Under the pieces are notes generated by a model. It searched no databases and was not told the origin of the DNA. It saw only the letters and a list, made by a program, of their open reading frames with translations. Positions 8,007-16,745 of a stretch of 33,503 nucleotides of DNA are shown here, piece by piece. The DNA lies in the NCBI GenBank assembly GCA_002862545.1, contig PKDJ01000004.1, positions 1 through 33,503 of the forward strand, read 5' to 3'. The stretch comes from Pseudomonadota bacterium. GTDB taxonomy: Bacteria; Myxococcota_A; UBA796; GCA-2862545. Positions within the stretch are counted from its first letter, which is position 1, and the number at the start of each line of letters is the position of its first letter. Both the position numbers and the translations under genes were made by a program.

Positions 8007-8686
8007 CCCTCCACGAACCGGCCGCCGTCGAGACGGAGCCGCCGAGGGAACCGAGCTGCTAGCTCGAGGGAGTGAGTGACGACCACGAGGCTGCTCCCGA
8101 GCTGCCGGTTGAGGCTCAGCATCACGTCGAACACCCCCGCCGCCGTCGTCGGGTCGAGGTTGCCGGTCGGCTCGTCTGCCAAGACGAGCCCGGGCCCCAT
8201 AACCAGTGCCCGGGCCAGGGCTACCCGCTGTTGCTCTCCTCCGGACAGCTCGCCCGGCTTGTGATTCAGTCGACCGCCCAGACCCACGGCCTCGAGCAGC
8301 GCTGTTGCACGGGCACGAGCGGTGCTCAGGCTTCCCCCAGCCAGCCGGACTGGCAGCATCGCATTCATCAGAGCGGTGTGCTCTGGAAGGAGGTTGTGAG
8401 CCTGAAAGACGAACCCAACCTTCCGGCTCCGAACGGCCGCACGTCCGCCAGCACCAAGCTGCCCAACCTCCTGACCGTCCAGCTCGAGACTCCCGGAAGA
8501 GGGGCGGTCAAGCAGTCCCAGGATCTGGAGGAAGGTGCTCTTGCCCGAGCCCGACGGCCCAATCACGCTGAGGCACTCACCCGGCGCGATCTCCAGATCG
8601 ACTCCCGTGAGGATGTCAATGCGCTGTCCACCCTTCGTGTGGTGCCGACAGAGCTTCTTCGCGCTGAGCGCGACCCCGGTTCCCAT
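8003..8686 (-). CDS. lolD: Lipoprotein-releasing ABC transporter ATPase LolD
   Basis: LolD powers extraction of outer-membrane-destined lipoproteins from the inner membrane to LolA. The 227-residue length is normal. Walker A is GPSGSGKS (43-50), the Q-loop lies in FVFQAHNLLPEHTALMN, the ABC signature is LSGGEQQR (147-154), Walker B/D-loop is LVLADEPTGNLD (166-177), and the H-loop histidine is in VVVTHSLEL. The segment FVFQAHNLLPEHTALMNAML is the LolD-type region that contacts its membrane partner. The ATG at 8686 overlaps the lolC stop as TGATG, so the long open frame further upstream is not part of the protein. Its stop overlaps the bamA start. Confidence 0.95.
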   Translation of the reverse strand: MGTGVALSAKKLCRHHTKGGQRIDILTGVDLEIAPGECLSVIGPSGSGKSTFLQILGLLDRPSSGSLELDGQEVGQLGAGGRAAVRSRKVGFVFQAHNLLPEHTALMNAMLPVRLAGGSLSTARARATALLEAVGLGGRLNHKPGELSGGEQQRVALARALVMGPGLVLADEPTGNLDPTTAAGVFDVMLSLNRQLGSSLVVVTHSLELAARFPRRLRLDGGRFVEG

Positions 8687-10080
8687 CACTCGTACCGCAG
8701 GGCTTCGACGGGATCGAGCCGTGAGGCTCGCCACGCCGGGTAGATGGTGAGCACGAAGCACATGACGAACGCTGCGATCGCCGTGCTCGCTACAGACGAC
8801 GGCTTCACGACCACCGGGACGGTGCTCAGGAAGTACACATCTGTGCTGATGGGTATGGGGTACACCGACAGAACCGAGCACCCGACAAGGCCCAAGAGCG
8901 TGCCTGTGGTGGCTCCGAGCAAGCCGATCGCGATGCCCTCCATCATGAAGATCCGCAAGATGGTGGTCGGCGATGCTCCCACTGCCTTCAGGATGGCGAT
9001 CTCCCTCCCCTTCGTGATCACCACCATCAGGAGCGTGCTCACGATGAGGCTGCCCGCGATCCCAACGACGATGATGAACAGCAGGTTCGCGACCCACTTC
9101 TCCATCTCCAGGGCCTCGAAGAGCTTGGCGTTGAGATCCTTCCAGTGTCGGGAGTAGTAGGGGGACTGCAGCTCGGCGTCGATCGCCGCTGCGACCGCCT
9201 CGGCCTCGTCGATCTCGGTCACCTTGACCTCGATGCCCGTGACCGTATTGCCGATTCTCAGAAAGTCCTGGGCGACACCATTCTCGACGTACGCCCACTT
9301 CGTGTCGTACTCGTACATCCCCGATTCGAAGATGCCGGCGACACGCACCGCTCTCACCGACGGTGTGGGTAGCCCCATGGGACCCACTCCCCCGCCGACG
9401 GGGTTGATCAGCTGGACCTTGTCGGAGGGCTTCACCTGCAGCTGAGCGGCGAGCTCACTCCCGATCATGATGCCGGGCAGGGGCCGCTCGACATCTGTCT
9501 CGAGCAGCTCGCCGTCAAGCCCATATGCTGGGAACTCGCCTGCCATAGCGGCCACCAGGGCCGCCTGCTGTTCCCGCGTCGTCAGCGGACCCTCGGGGCC
9601 GAGGATCAGGTCGTCCTGAACGTGCGTGACCCCCCCGACGCGACTCGGATCCATGCCCTTCACGATGGCGCCAGTGTGCGACCAGCTGGACCGAATCATC
9701 AGCTCACTGAAGATGAAGGGTGACGCCCCCTCCACCCCAGGGACCGTGTCGACCCGGTCCGTGATGGCCTCGTAGTCGACCATCCCGCCGCCGTACCTGA
9801 ACACGACGACATGCGCATTCGCGCCGAGGATCTTGTCACGGAGGTCGTCAGAGAAGCCGGTCATGACAGCCGTGACGACATTCATCGACGCCACGGCGAG
9901 CAGGACGCCGAGGATGGCGAGCACCGTCACGACGGAGAGCGCAGCGTCCCCACGCTTGGAGCGTAGATGCCCCCAGGCAACGCTCCACTCGGCTCCGAGC
10001 AAGCTGCCGCGCTCGACCTCCGGGAGAGAGCCGAAGTCGACGACGGGATCCGGTGCTGGTGCCTCAGCTTCCGTCGGCAC
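8686..10080 (-). CDS. lolC: Lipoprotein-releasing permease LolC/LolE (LolF-like) family
   Basis: Membrane subunit of the Lol transporter, 464 residues. An unusually long acidic cytoplasmic N-terminus (about 45 residues) precedes the first membrane helix (about 46-72). A large periplasmic MacB-like domain follows, then three C-terminal membrane helices and the conserved ending DPVEALRYE. The TKGREIAILKAVGAS segment is the coupling helix that contacts LolD. Only one such permease is present beside lolD, so a homodimeric LolF-type complex is likelier than a LolC/LolE pair, unless a second copy lies elsewhere. Start is GTG 10080, overlapping the lysS end by 17 bases; an internal start is possible. 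Confidence 0.92.
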   Translation of the reverse strand: MPTEAEAPAPDPVVDFGSLPEVERGSLLGAEWSVAWGHLRSKRGDAALSVVTVLAILGVLLAVASMNVVTAVMTGFSDDLRDKILGANAHVVVFRYGGGMVDYEAITDRVDTVPGVEGASPFIFSELMIRSSWSHTGAIVKGMDPSRVGGVTHVQDDLILGPEGPLTTREQQAALVAAMAGEFPAYGLDGELLETDVERPLPGIMIGSELAAQLQVKPSDKVQLINPVGGGVGPMGLPTPSVRAVRVAGIFESGMYEYDTKWAYVENGVAQDFLRIGNTVTGIEVKVTEIDEAEAVAAAIDAELQSPYYSRHWKDLNAKLFEALEMEKWVANLLFIIVVGIAGSLIVSTLLMVVITKGREIAILKAVGASPTTILRIFMMEGIAIGLLGATTGTLLGLVGCSVLSVYPIPISTDVYFLSTVPVVVKPSSVASTAIAAFVMCFVLTIYPAWRASRLDPVEALRYE

Positions 10081-11614
10081 CGCCGTCCTCGGGCCGTAGC
10101 GTTGGGAACAGGATCACCTCGCGAATCGAGGTTCGGCCCGTGAGAAGCATGACGATGCGGTCGATGCCCAAGCCCAGCCCAGCGGTCGGCGGCATGCCGT
10201 ACGACAAGGCGCGAATGTAGTCGGCATCGAAGTGCATCGACTCGTCGTCGCCAGCCTCGCGCTCCGCGACCTGTGCTGCGAAGCGCTCTGCCTGGTCCAC
10301 AGGATCGTTCAGCTCGGAGAATGCGTTGCACATCTCCCAGGTCGCGATCACCAACTCGAAGCGGTCGACGCGTCCTGGGTCATCGTCGTTTCGACGTGAG
10401 AGGGGCGAGATCTCCGTAGGGAAGCCTGTGACGAAAGTTGGATTCCACAGGTGCTCTTCCACGTGAGCGTCGAAGAGCCACTCCCACCACTTGCCTCGCG
10501 ACGTAGGCAGCTTCTCGTTTTCGCCAACTCGGTGGTTGTCGCGCCAGAAGGCTTCCATCGTCGCAGGGTCGGCGAGGTCGTCCCGCGAGAGTCCCGTGTG
10601 CTCGGCGATGAGCTCATCCATGTCGGCACGACGAAACGGCGGGGAGAAGTCGATCGTGCGCCCTGCAAACTCCACCTGCAGCGAGCCACAGACACTCTGT
10701 ACGAGCCCCGTCAGCAGCGTCTCCATGAGCTCCATGAGGTCGCTGTACGTGGCCCAGGCCATGTAGAACTCCAGCATGGTGAACTCGGGGTTGTGCCGCG
10801 TGCTCACCCCCTCGTTCCTGAAGTTCCGGTTGATCTCGAAGACTCGCTCGAACCCGCCTACGACCAGTCTCTTCAGGTAGAGCTCCGGCGCGATTCGAAG
10901 GAAGAGCTCCATGTCGAGCGCGTTGTGGTGCGTGACGAAGGGCCGGGCCGCAGCGCCACCAGGGATGGGCTGCATCATCGGCGTCTCGACCTCGAGGAAG
11001 TCACGTTCCTCGAAGAACGACCGCATGTACCGGATGATTCGGGAGCGCTTACGGAACGTGTCGCGCGCGTCGCGGTTGATGAACAGGTCGACGTAGCGCT
11101 GACGTGAGCGGGTCTGAACGTCGGCCACGCCGTGAAACCGGTCCGGAAAGGGCGACATGATCTTGCCAGCGAGCCTCGCCTCACGAGCCTGGAGCGTGAG
11201 CTCGCCCGTTCGCGTGCGCATCAGGTGCCCGCGAGCCCAGAGGAAGTCACCGATGTCCAGCTTGCGAAGCATGGCGAAGGTCTCGTCTCCGACCTCTTCT
11301 CTTCGCACATAGACCTGGATGATTCCGCCTAGCTTGACTGCGTTTCCGTCACGGTCCTCCGCGTCCACCGTGGGCTCCCCGCGGTCCTGCAGGCGCAGGA
11401 ACATCGCCTTGCCGAAGCGGTTGCGAAACATCACTCGCCCGCCGACCGACACGTCTTGCCAGTCCGGCCCCTCCGGAGTCACCTCACGATCGGGGAACGC
11501 CGCATGGATCTCGGTGCTCGTGTGGCTCACCGAGAATCCGTTGGGGTAGGGCTCGATTCCCGCAGCCCGGAGGGCGGCCAGCTTCTCCAGCCACTCCGGG
11601 TCGAAGCTGTACAT
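10064..11614 (-). CDS. lysS: Lysyl-tRNA synthetase, class II
   Basis: Charges tRNA-Lys with lysine using ATP. The 516-residue protein has an N-terminal anticodon-binding OB domain (about 55-150) with VGGRVMFRNRFGKAMFLRL, then the class II catalytic core. Motif 1 spans about 190-215, ending in FLEVETPMM; motif 2 is FRNEGVSTRHNPEFTMLEFY near 265-284; motif 3 is GLGLGIDRIVMLL near 479-491. ATG 11614 has a GGGAG-type site about 5 bases upstream. It follows the Pro-Glu repeat gene by 29 bases and overlaps lolC. Linkage of lysS to the Lol/Bam/Lpx genes resembles what I recall of myxobacterial genomes, but this was not checked by search. Confidence 0.97.
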   Translation of the reverse strand: MYSFDPEWLEKLAALRAAGIEPYPNGFSVSHTSTEIHAAFPDREVTPEGPDWQDVSVGGRVMFRNRFGKAMFLRLQDRGEPTVDAEDRDGNAVKLGGIIQVYVRREEVGDETFAMLRKLDIGDFLWARGHLMRTRTGELTLQAREARLAGKIMSPFPDRFHGVADVQTRSRQRYVDLFINRDARDTFRKRSRIIRYMRSFFEERDFLEVETPMMQPIPGGAAARPFVTHHNALDMELFLRIAPELYLKRLVVGGFERVFEINRNFRNEGVSTRHNPEFTMLEFYMAWATYSDLMELMETLLTGLVQSVCGSLQVEFAGRTIDFSPPFRRADMDELIAEHTGLSRDDLADPATMEAFWRDNHRVGENEKLPTSRGKWWEWLFDAHVEEHLWNPTFVTGFPTEISPLSRRNDDDPGRVDRFELVIATWEMCNAFSELNDPVDQAERFAAQVAEREAGDDESMHFDADYIRALSYGMPPTAGLGLGIDRIVMLLTGRTSIREVILFPTLRPEDGGADGS

Positions 11615-11643
11615 TATCTCTCCCTCGGCAGGTCAGGCGGTCC

Positions 11644-12510
11644 TTACCACTGCGACAGGATCTCCGCGAGATCGTCATCGGCGATGTAGAGGTCAGCGAC
11701 CGCTGGCTGATCCAGCAGCCACTCGGACAGGGCGCTCGCCTTTCGCTCCGGACTGACCGGCAAGGCCAGGATCTCGCAGGTGCCACTGACGAGACTCGAC
11801 AGCTCCTCATCCTCCTCCAGCTCGAGCTCTTCGCGCTTGATCAGGATCTGGAGGAAGCCGAGCGCCTCTTGCTCCGCGCTCATCAGCTGGTCACCCAGCT
11901 CCGGCTGGGCCTGTGGTTCGGGCTCCGGCTCCGGCTCGGGCTCCGGCTCGGGCTCGGGCTCCGGCGAGCTGGACGCCTCCCCCTCCTCCCGTGGAGCCAA
12001 GATCGCCTCGAGGAGCCGCTCGAGCCCCTTCTGGGACACACCTGGGTCATCGGCGACGTCCTCGGACGCTCCTTGGGCCGGCTTCGGAGCCGCCATCACC
12101 ATGGACTCGAGCGTGTGCTCGTCCTCCCAGTCGAGGCTGTCTTCGTCGATAGGCTGTGGGCGAGGGCCGCCTGACTCTGGAGCACTCGGGGCAATGACGG
12201 TCGGCACCGTGACGTCAAACTCGTGAAGCTCGGTGGTCTCCACGTCCTCGAGGACACCGGTGACGACCAGCGCTCCCGAGCGCAGCTGCACGGAAGCCTC
12301 TCTGAGCTGCCCCATGCATCCCTCGACTGTGGCCTGAGCCTTGAAGAGGATGTCGACATTGTTGAGGGCAACGGGACCCGCACCGAGCTCGAGCGTGCCA
12401 TCGGCCGGCACAGGAACGGCGGCCATCCGAATCGTGATGCCCGCAGAGAGTACGTCGAGGTCGAGCTCAAAGCCGCGATCTGGAAACCAGTTGAGAGTCG
12501 AAGTGGACAT
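11644..12510 (-). CDS. Acidic protein with a Pro-Glu repeat, unknown function
   Basis: I do not recognise the family. The 288-residue product has an N-terminal domain of about 105 residues that looks beta-rich (strands such as FELDLDVLSAGITIRMA, then LNNVDILFKAQATV). A low-complexity acidic linker contains a Pro-Glu dipeptide run (residues 183-199). A C-terminal acidic helical domain follows (about 205-288). There is no signal peptide or membrane segment, so it should be cytoplasmic; the N-terminal domain could be a PilZ-like or similar beta-barrel binding module, but I cannot support that. It lies 21 bases after prfB and 29 before lysS, so it is co-transcribed with translation genes. No clear Shine-Dalgarno precedes ATG 12510, suggesting coupling from prfB. 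Confidence 0.72.
   Translation of the reverse strand: MSTSTLNWFPDRGFELDLDVLSAGITIRMAAVPVPADGTLELGAGPVALNNVDILFKAQATVEGCMGQLREASVQLRSGALVVTGVLEDVETTELHEFDVTVPTVIAPSAPESGGPRPQPIDEDSLDWEDEHTLESMVMAAPKPAQGASEDVADDPGVSQKGLERLLEAILAPREEGEASSSPEPEPEPEPEPEPEPEPQAQPELGDQLMSAEQEALGFLQILIKREELELEEDEELSSLVSGTCEILALPVSPERKASALSEWLLDQPAVADLYIADDDLAEILSQW
11914..11964 (-). repeat. Tandem hexamer repeat encoding a Pro-Glu run
   Basis: Alternating hexamers (GGCTCC and GGCTCG as read on the plus strand) are repeated about eight times. On the minus strand they encode Pro-Glu dipeptides, residues 183-199 of the acidic protein. Such near-perfect short tandem repeats are prone to slippage in multiples of six bases, which keeps the frame and changes only the linker length. 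Confidence 0.85.
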
Positions 12511-12531
12511 TCGATGGAAGGGGGAAGAGGT

Positions 12532-13645
12532 TCAGTCTGAGAGCCGGCCCTCGGCGCGTGCCGCGAGCCAAGACTCCATGAATTGGGTGATCCGGCCATC
12601 GAGGACCGACGACACATCTCCGCTCGTCTCACTCGTGCGCAGATCCTTCACCTGCTGGTAGGGCTGCATCACGTAGGAGCGGATCTGGCTACCGAAGTCG
12701 ATCTTGCGCTTCTTGGCGTTGATCTCGGCCTGTGCCTCAAGGCGCTTGTCGAGCTCGAGCTGGTACAGCTTGGCCCGAAGCATCTTCATGGCCTTCTCAC
12801 GGTTCTTGTGCTGACTCCGCTCGGCACGGCAGAGGACGACCAGTCCCGTCGGAAGATGTCGCAGGCGGACCGCTGAATCGGTCGTGTTGACGTGCTGGCC
12901 ACCGGCGCCACTGGCTCGCATCGTCTCCATCTCGATGTCGGCTGGGTTCAGCTCGACCTCGATGGTGTCGTCGATCTCGGGGTAGGCCGCAACTGCAGCA
13001 AATGCAGTGTGACGACGGGCATTCTGGTCGAACGGGGAGATCCGGACGAGGCGATGCACTCCGCTCTCCGCCTGTAGGTACCCGAAGGCGTAGTCACCCC
13101 GGATCGCCACCGTGGCACTGCGGATGCCTGCCTCTTCGGCCGGTGCATGGTCGAGAATCTCGGTCGCAAAGCCCCGCCGCTCTGCCCAGCGACTGTACAT
13201 CCGCAGGAGCATCTCGGCCCAGTCAGCTGCGTCGGTTCCACCAGCGCCTGCGTTGATCTCGACGATCGCGTCCATCGCGTCTTCTTCCGCGGAGAGAAGG
13301 CGACGCGTCTCGAGGCTCTTCACCTCGTCCGAGAGTGACTCCAGGTTCTCACTCGCCTCTTCCGCGGTCTCGTCGTCGCCCATCTCCTCTGCCATCTCGA
13401 TGAGCGTGGCGATGTCGTCCCGCTTCTCAACCAGAGCGTCATAGTCTCGAAGGACACGCTCTATTCCGCCCTTCTCCCGCAGGACGCGCTGCGCGCGAGC
13501 TTGGTCTTCCCAGAAGCCGGGCATCGCGGCTTGGTTGTCGAGGTCAGCTACACGGTCGCGCTTCGGTGCGATGTCAAAGATGCCCCCAGAGCTGGTCGAC
13601 GCGCTCGCTGAGTGGCCGCAGGCGTGCCTTGATCTCGTCGTACAT
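12532..13645 (-). CDS. prfB: Peptide chain release factor 2 (RF2), read through a programmed +1 frameshift
   Basis: RF2 recognises UAA and UGA stop codons and triggers peptide release. Translation starts at ATG 13645 behind a GGAAGGA site. Frame 0 gives 23 residues (MYDEIKARLRPLSERVDQLW, then GHL) and meets TGA at 13576-13574 in the context CTT TGA C. Shifting +1 resumes at GAC 13575 with DIAPKRDRVADLDNQAA and enters the main frame at 13524, giving about 370 residues, close to E. coli RF2 (365). In that numbering the codon-reading SPF is at about 203-205 and the catalytic GGQ at about 248-250; the residue two before GAGGQ is Ala (RASGAGGQ), not the Thr of E. coli K-12. The C-terminal domains are complete. 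Calling only the 330-residue frame from 13524 loses the N-terminus. Confidence 0.95.
13573..13588 (-). promoter_or_regulatory. RF2 autoregulatory +1 frameshift site
   Basis: Minus-strand sequence TGGGGGCATCTTTGAC. It holds a G-rich Shine-Dalgarno-like element (13587-13583), three bases, then CTT-TGA-C. This is nearly identical to the E. coli prfB site, where low RF2 makes ribosomes pause at UGA and slip from CUU to UUU. It predicts that RF2 level feeds back on its own synthesis in this organism. Confidence 0.95.
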
Positions 13646-13711
13646 CTCGTCCTTCCTTCGGGCTCCCTGCCCTATCGAGGACTCGACGCAGGGGCCAACA
13701 AGTGAGCGGGC

Positions 13712-14188
13712 TCAGCGACCCGCGCGACCCACGAGGCTCGAGGCGCCCACGGAGCACGCCGCCAGCGCGTGACGCTCCCGGCCCGCCATCGCCCGTGCAT
13801 CGTCCGGGTCGTTGTGGTCGTACCCGAGCAGATGACAGAGCCCATGTGCGATCAGGACGCGCAGCTCGACCTGAACTCCATGACCGGCCACCTCTGCCTG
13901 ACTGCGGGCCGTCTCCAGTGACACCACCACATCGCCTAGCGTCGTGGGTACTCCCTCAAAGGTCTGGCCGGCCGCAGGCATGTCAGGGGCGACGAAGGCC
14001 AGCTGCGGGAAGGACAGTACATCCGTGGGGGTAGCCTTGCCTCGCCATTGCTCGTTCAGCGCCTGAATGGCTCCATCGTCCACGAGCATCACGCTGACGT
14101 GGGACCGCGACCAGCCCAGGGCGTCCAGCATGCGCTGCACGTCCACCTCGAGGCCAGGCTCACAGGCACCCTCGACCTCGACGGGCAT
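13712..14188 (-). CDS. ybeY: Endoribonuclease YbeY (rRNA maturation factor)
   Basis: YbeY is a zinc-dependent RNase involved in 16S rRNA 3'-end maturation and 70S ribosome quality control. The 158-residue protein carries the family motif HGLCHLLGYDH with zinc ligands His115, His119 and His125, preceded by TDVLSFP (55-61) and GDVVVS (85-90). ATG 14188 is one base after the pgpH stop; a longer frame from 14434 would cover the end of that gene and is rejected. The order phoH-(HD phosphodiesterase)-ybeY is widespread, and supports function together with PhoH. Confidence 0.94.
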   Translation of the reverse strand: MPVEVEGACEPGLEVDVQRMLDALGWSRSHVSVMLVDDGAIQALNEQWRGKATPTDVLSFPQLAFVAPDMPAAGQTFEGVPTTLGDVVVSLETARSQAEVAGHGVQVELRVLIAHGLCHLLGYDHNDPDDARAMAGRERHALAACSVGASSLVGRAGR

Positions 14189-14189
14189 C

Positions 14190-16745
14190 TCAGCCCTCGC
14201 CTGCTGGCAGATGCGCGACCGATTCGTAGTCCGTGACCTCGTCATTATCGTCGTCTGCCGCGGCGATGATCTCGAGCCTTGGTCGTCCAATGGGCTGTCG
14301 GTCTTGGTCCAGCTCGAGCGTGATCGTGGCGTGGGATGGGGGCTCGCCACCGGCAGGTGCGGCGCGGTCGGCCGCTGCACGATCGGACGGGTACTCGATG
14401 CGCTGATGGTAGATGCCCATGAGTACTCGGACAAAAGTCTCGTGGATGGTGTGGATCTCCTCGAACGTCAGTGGGCACTCACTGAACTGGCCATCTGACA
14501 TCACCGAGTTGACGATGCGACTGATCATCAGGCGAATGTTTCGCTCGGTCGGCTGCTGAATCGTCCGGGTGGCTGCCTCGACCTTGTCAGCCAGCATGAC
14601 GACGCCCGCTTCACGGGTGTCGGGCTTCGGCCCGCCGTAGCGGAAGTCCTGCTCGTCGACCTCGCCAGGCGCGCTCGCCTGGCGCTGAGCGAGGTCGTAG
14701 AAGTACTGCAGGATGCCGGTCCCGTGGTGCATGTAGATGATGTCGAGAATCGGCTTCGGGAGGCTGTGTTCCCGCGCCTTCCGCCCACCTTCGGTGACGT
14801 GCGCGATGATGATTCTGGCAGACTCTCGCGGGTCGAGACCGTCATGGCGATTGCGGCCATCCTGCTGGTTCTCGACGAAGTAGAGAGGGTTGTCCGTCTT
14901 TCCGATGTCATGGAAGTAAGCCGCGACCTTGGCACGGAGTGCGTTTGCTCCGATCGCCTCGCAGGCCGCCTCAGCGAGTGTCCCGACCACGACGGAGTGG
15001 TGGTACGTGCCAGGCGCGCGCAGCATGAGCTGCCGCAGCAGAGGATGGTTGAGGTTCGCGAGCTCCATCAGGCGATAGTCGGTGACGAAGCCAGCGGACT
15101 CGAAGATGGGCATGGCGCCCAGTACGAGGAAGGCCGAGGCAATTCCACCCATGAAGGCGAAGGCCATCGACCAAACGGGCCGCATGGTCGTGGCCAGAGA
15201 GATCTCGGTGTCGACGATGAAGAGCTGGAGGAAGTGGAAGATGAGCACGCAGGCGGCATTGAAGAGCCCCACCTGCAGCCCTGCCCGAAGTACGGCGATG
15301 CGCTCTCTCGTGTGCTCCACGGCACTTGCAGCGACGACACAGGAGAGCAGCGCGAAGGTCATCGGCAGCGCGTCGAGGTCCATCAGCAGCCCCGCAAGCA
15401 CTGCGGCTGCTACCGAGAACATCGCCGTCCACGGCACGCCCAGCAGCAGCCTCACCAACATTGCCGAGCCCGCGAAGGGTACGAGGAACCAAACAGAGCG
15501 GGGCTCGGCCTCGTAGCCCACCAGCTCTGAGATTCCGTCGCCGCTGGCAACGACGACTCTCACCAGCACCTCGGTCAGCACCAGCAAGATGCCGACCGTC
15601 AAGACGTCGCGCGGTGCGGTGGAGAAGTACCCGAGGTGCAGCGAGCCGAACTGGTACAGCACCACAAAGAGCATGGCGAGGAAGGAAGCGACCGCGAAGA
15701 CCTCGAAGACGAGGTCGTCGGTACCCTGACTGGCCTGCAGAGTGCGGTAGGCCGCCGCCTGCCGATCATCGAGGCTGTCTCCCTCGCGAAAGAGGATCTC
15801 GCCGCGCTTCACGGTCACCAAGGTCACGGGCACCGCGGCCTGCGCATCGGCTCGCTGTTCTTTCGTCTCCAGGGGGTCGTACTGGAGGTTGGGCCTGACC
15901 AGCGAGCGAGCCACCGTACTGACGGCGTCAATCGTCGACTTCGCAAGCGTCTGTGATGCCCGGTCCGTCCGCTCGAGGACTCCGAGGCTGACCTTCTCCC
16001 GGGCCTCCGAGGGAGTCAGGATGGAGCGTGTCTCCTCTGCCGCGTGCCGGACCACGTCCACACCACGGATCTCAATCACCTGAATCGGACGTTGGTCCTG
16101 CGGCAGCTGTGCCCTGTCCGCCACGATCCGATTGGACATGGCGTGCTGGAGCAGGTCGACCGTGAGCGCGAGGGCCTCAGGCGACAGACCGTCACTCGCG
16201 AGCGCAGCCACGTCTCCGCGGGGCACCGCCGCCCCCAGTGCCTTCTCGAAGATGGCGTGCACAGCGTCGATGGTAGCCGGTGCCACGCTCGGCTCTGGCA
16301 CCTCTGCTGGGTCGGCGTCTGCCGATGGCTCCTCACCCTGGACGGCCTCCACGCGGGCCCGTGGAGGCGGAGCTGCATCGAGGATGCCCTTGCCCTGCTC
16401 GAACGCGGCCGTCACCCGACTCACGAGCTCGTCGGTCATCGTGACTTGGTGCACATAGACGTCTGGCACTGACGCAGCCGCCTCGGCCCGCTCGAGCGAC
16501 TGGCTCACATGATCCGCGAACTGGAACTTGTGCGGCGCCTTGACGGTACGTGGCGCGACATCGCCGACGGAGAGCGGCTCGCTCGGCGCCCGCTCCCAGT
16601 CGACGACCACGAGCGATGCCACGGTGCAGGTCACCACCAGGATAGCGAGACGCCTCATGTCATCGGTCGTGACCCTGAGTTCGTCGAGCCCCAGGCGGCC
16701 GAGTACCCGGACGAGACCATCGAGCCAGCGAGCCAAGAAGCTCAT
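14190..16745 (-). CDS. pgpH: 7TM HD-domain phosphodiesterase, PgpH-like (probable c-di-AMP hydrolase)
   Basis: An 851-residue membrane enzyme. One N-terminal membrane helix (about 32-50) is followed by a large extracytoplasmic 7TMR-HDED domain (about 60-345), which has a Pro/Ala/Glu-rich insert near 122-156. A bundle of about seven membrane segments covers 345-550. The cytoplasmic HD domain holds TYHHSVVVGTLAE (580-592), the metal pair HDIGK (612-616), IIAHVTEGG (647-655) and MHHGTG (672-677). Characterised members (Listeria PgpH) cleave cyclic di-AMP. ATG 16745 overlaps the phoH stop as ATGA. No diadenylate cyclase is in the window, so the substrate is inferred from the family. The C-terminus beyond about 790 is a low-complexity acidic tail. 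Confidence 0.9.
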   Translation of the reverse strand: MSFLARWLDGLVRVLGRLGLDELRVTTDDMRRLAILVVTCTVASLVVVDWERAPSEPLSVGDVAPRTVKAPHKFQFADHVSQSLERAEAAASVPDVYVHQVTMTDELVSRVTAAFEQGKGILDAAPPPRARVEAVQGEEPSADADPAEVPEPSVAPATIDAVHAIFEKALGAAVPRGDVAALASDGLSPEALALTVDLLQHAMSNRIVADRAQLPQDQRPIQVIEIRGVDVVRHAAEETRSILTPSEAREKVSLGVLERTDRASQTLAKSTIDAVSTVARSLVRPNLQYDPLETKEQRADAQAAVPVTLVTVKRGEILFREGDSLDDRQAAAYRTLQASQGTDDLVFEVFAVASFLAMLFVVLYQFGSLHLGYFSTAPRDVLTVGILLVLTEVLVRVVVASGDGISELVGYEAEPRSVWFLVPFAGSAMLVRLLLGVPWTAMFSVAAAVLAGLLMDLDALPMTFALLSCVVAASAVEHTRERIAVLRAGLQVGLFNAACVLIFHFLQLFIVDTEISLATTMRPVWSMAFAFMGGIASAFLVLGAMPIFESAGFVTDYRLMELANLNHPLLRQLMLRAPGTYHHSVVVGTLAEAACEAIGANALRAKVAAYFHDIGKTDNPLYFVENQQDGRNRHDGLDPRESARIIIAHVTEGGRKAREHSLPKPILDIIYMHHGTGILQYFYDLAQRQASAPGEVDEQDFRYGGPKPDTREAGVVMLADKVEAATRTIQQPTERNIRLMISRIVNSVMSDGQFSECPLTFEEIHTIHETFVRVLMGIYHQRIEYPSDRAAADRAAPAGGEPPSHATITLELDQDRQPIGRPRLEIIAAADDDNDEVTDYESVAHLPAGEG

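Noticed and set aside
8687..9298. Upstream extension of the lolD frame by over 200 codons.
   Set aside because: It lies inside lolC in another frame; the ATG at 8686 with TGATG coupling and normal LolD length fixes the start.
11914..11964. Hexamer array as a CRISPR or regulatory repeat.
   Set aside because: It is a simple in-frame low-complexity coding repeat without spacers.
14189..14434. Upstream extension of the ybeY frame.
   Set aside because: It overlaps the C-terminal end of the HD phosphodiesterase gene; ATG 14188 follows that stop by one base and gives normal YbeY length.
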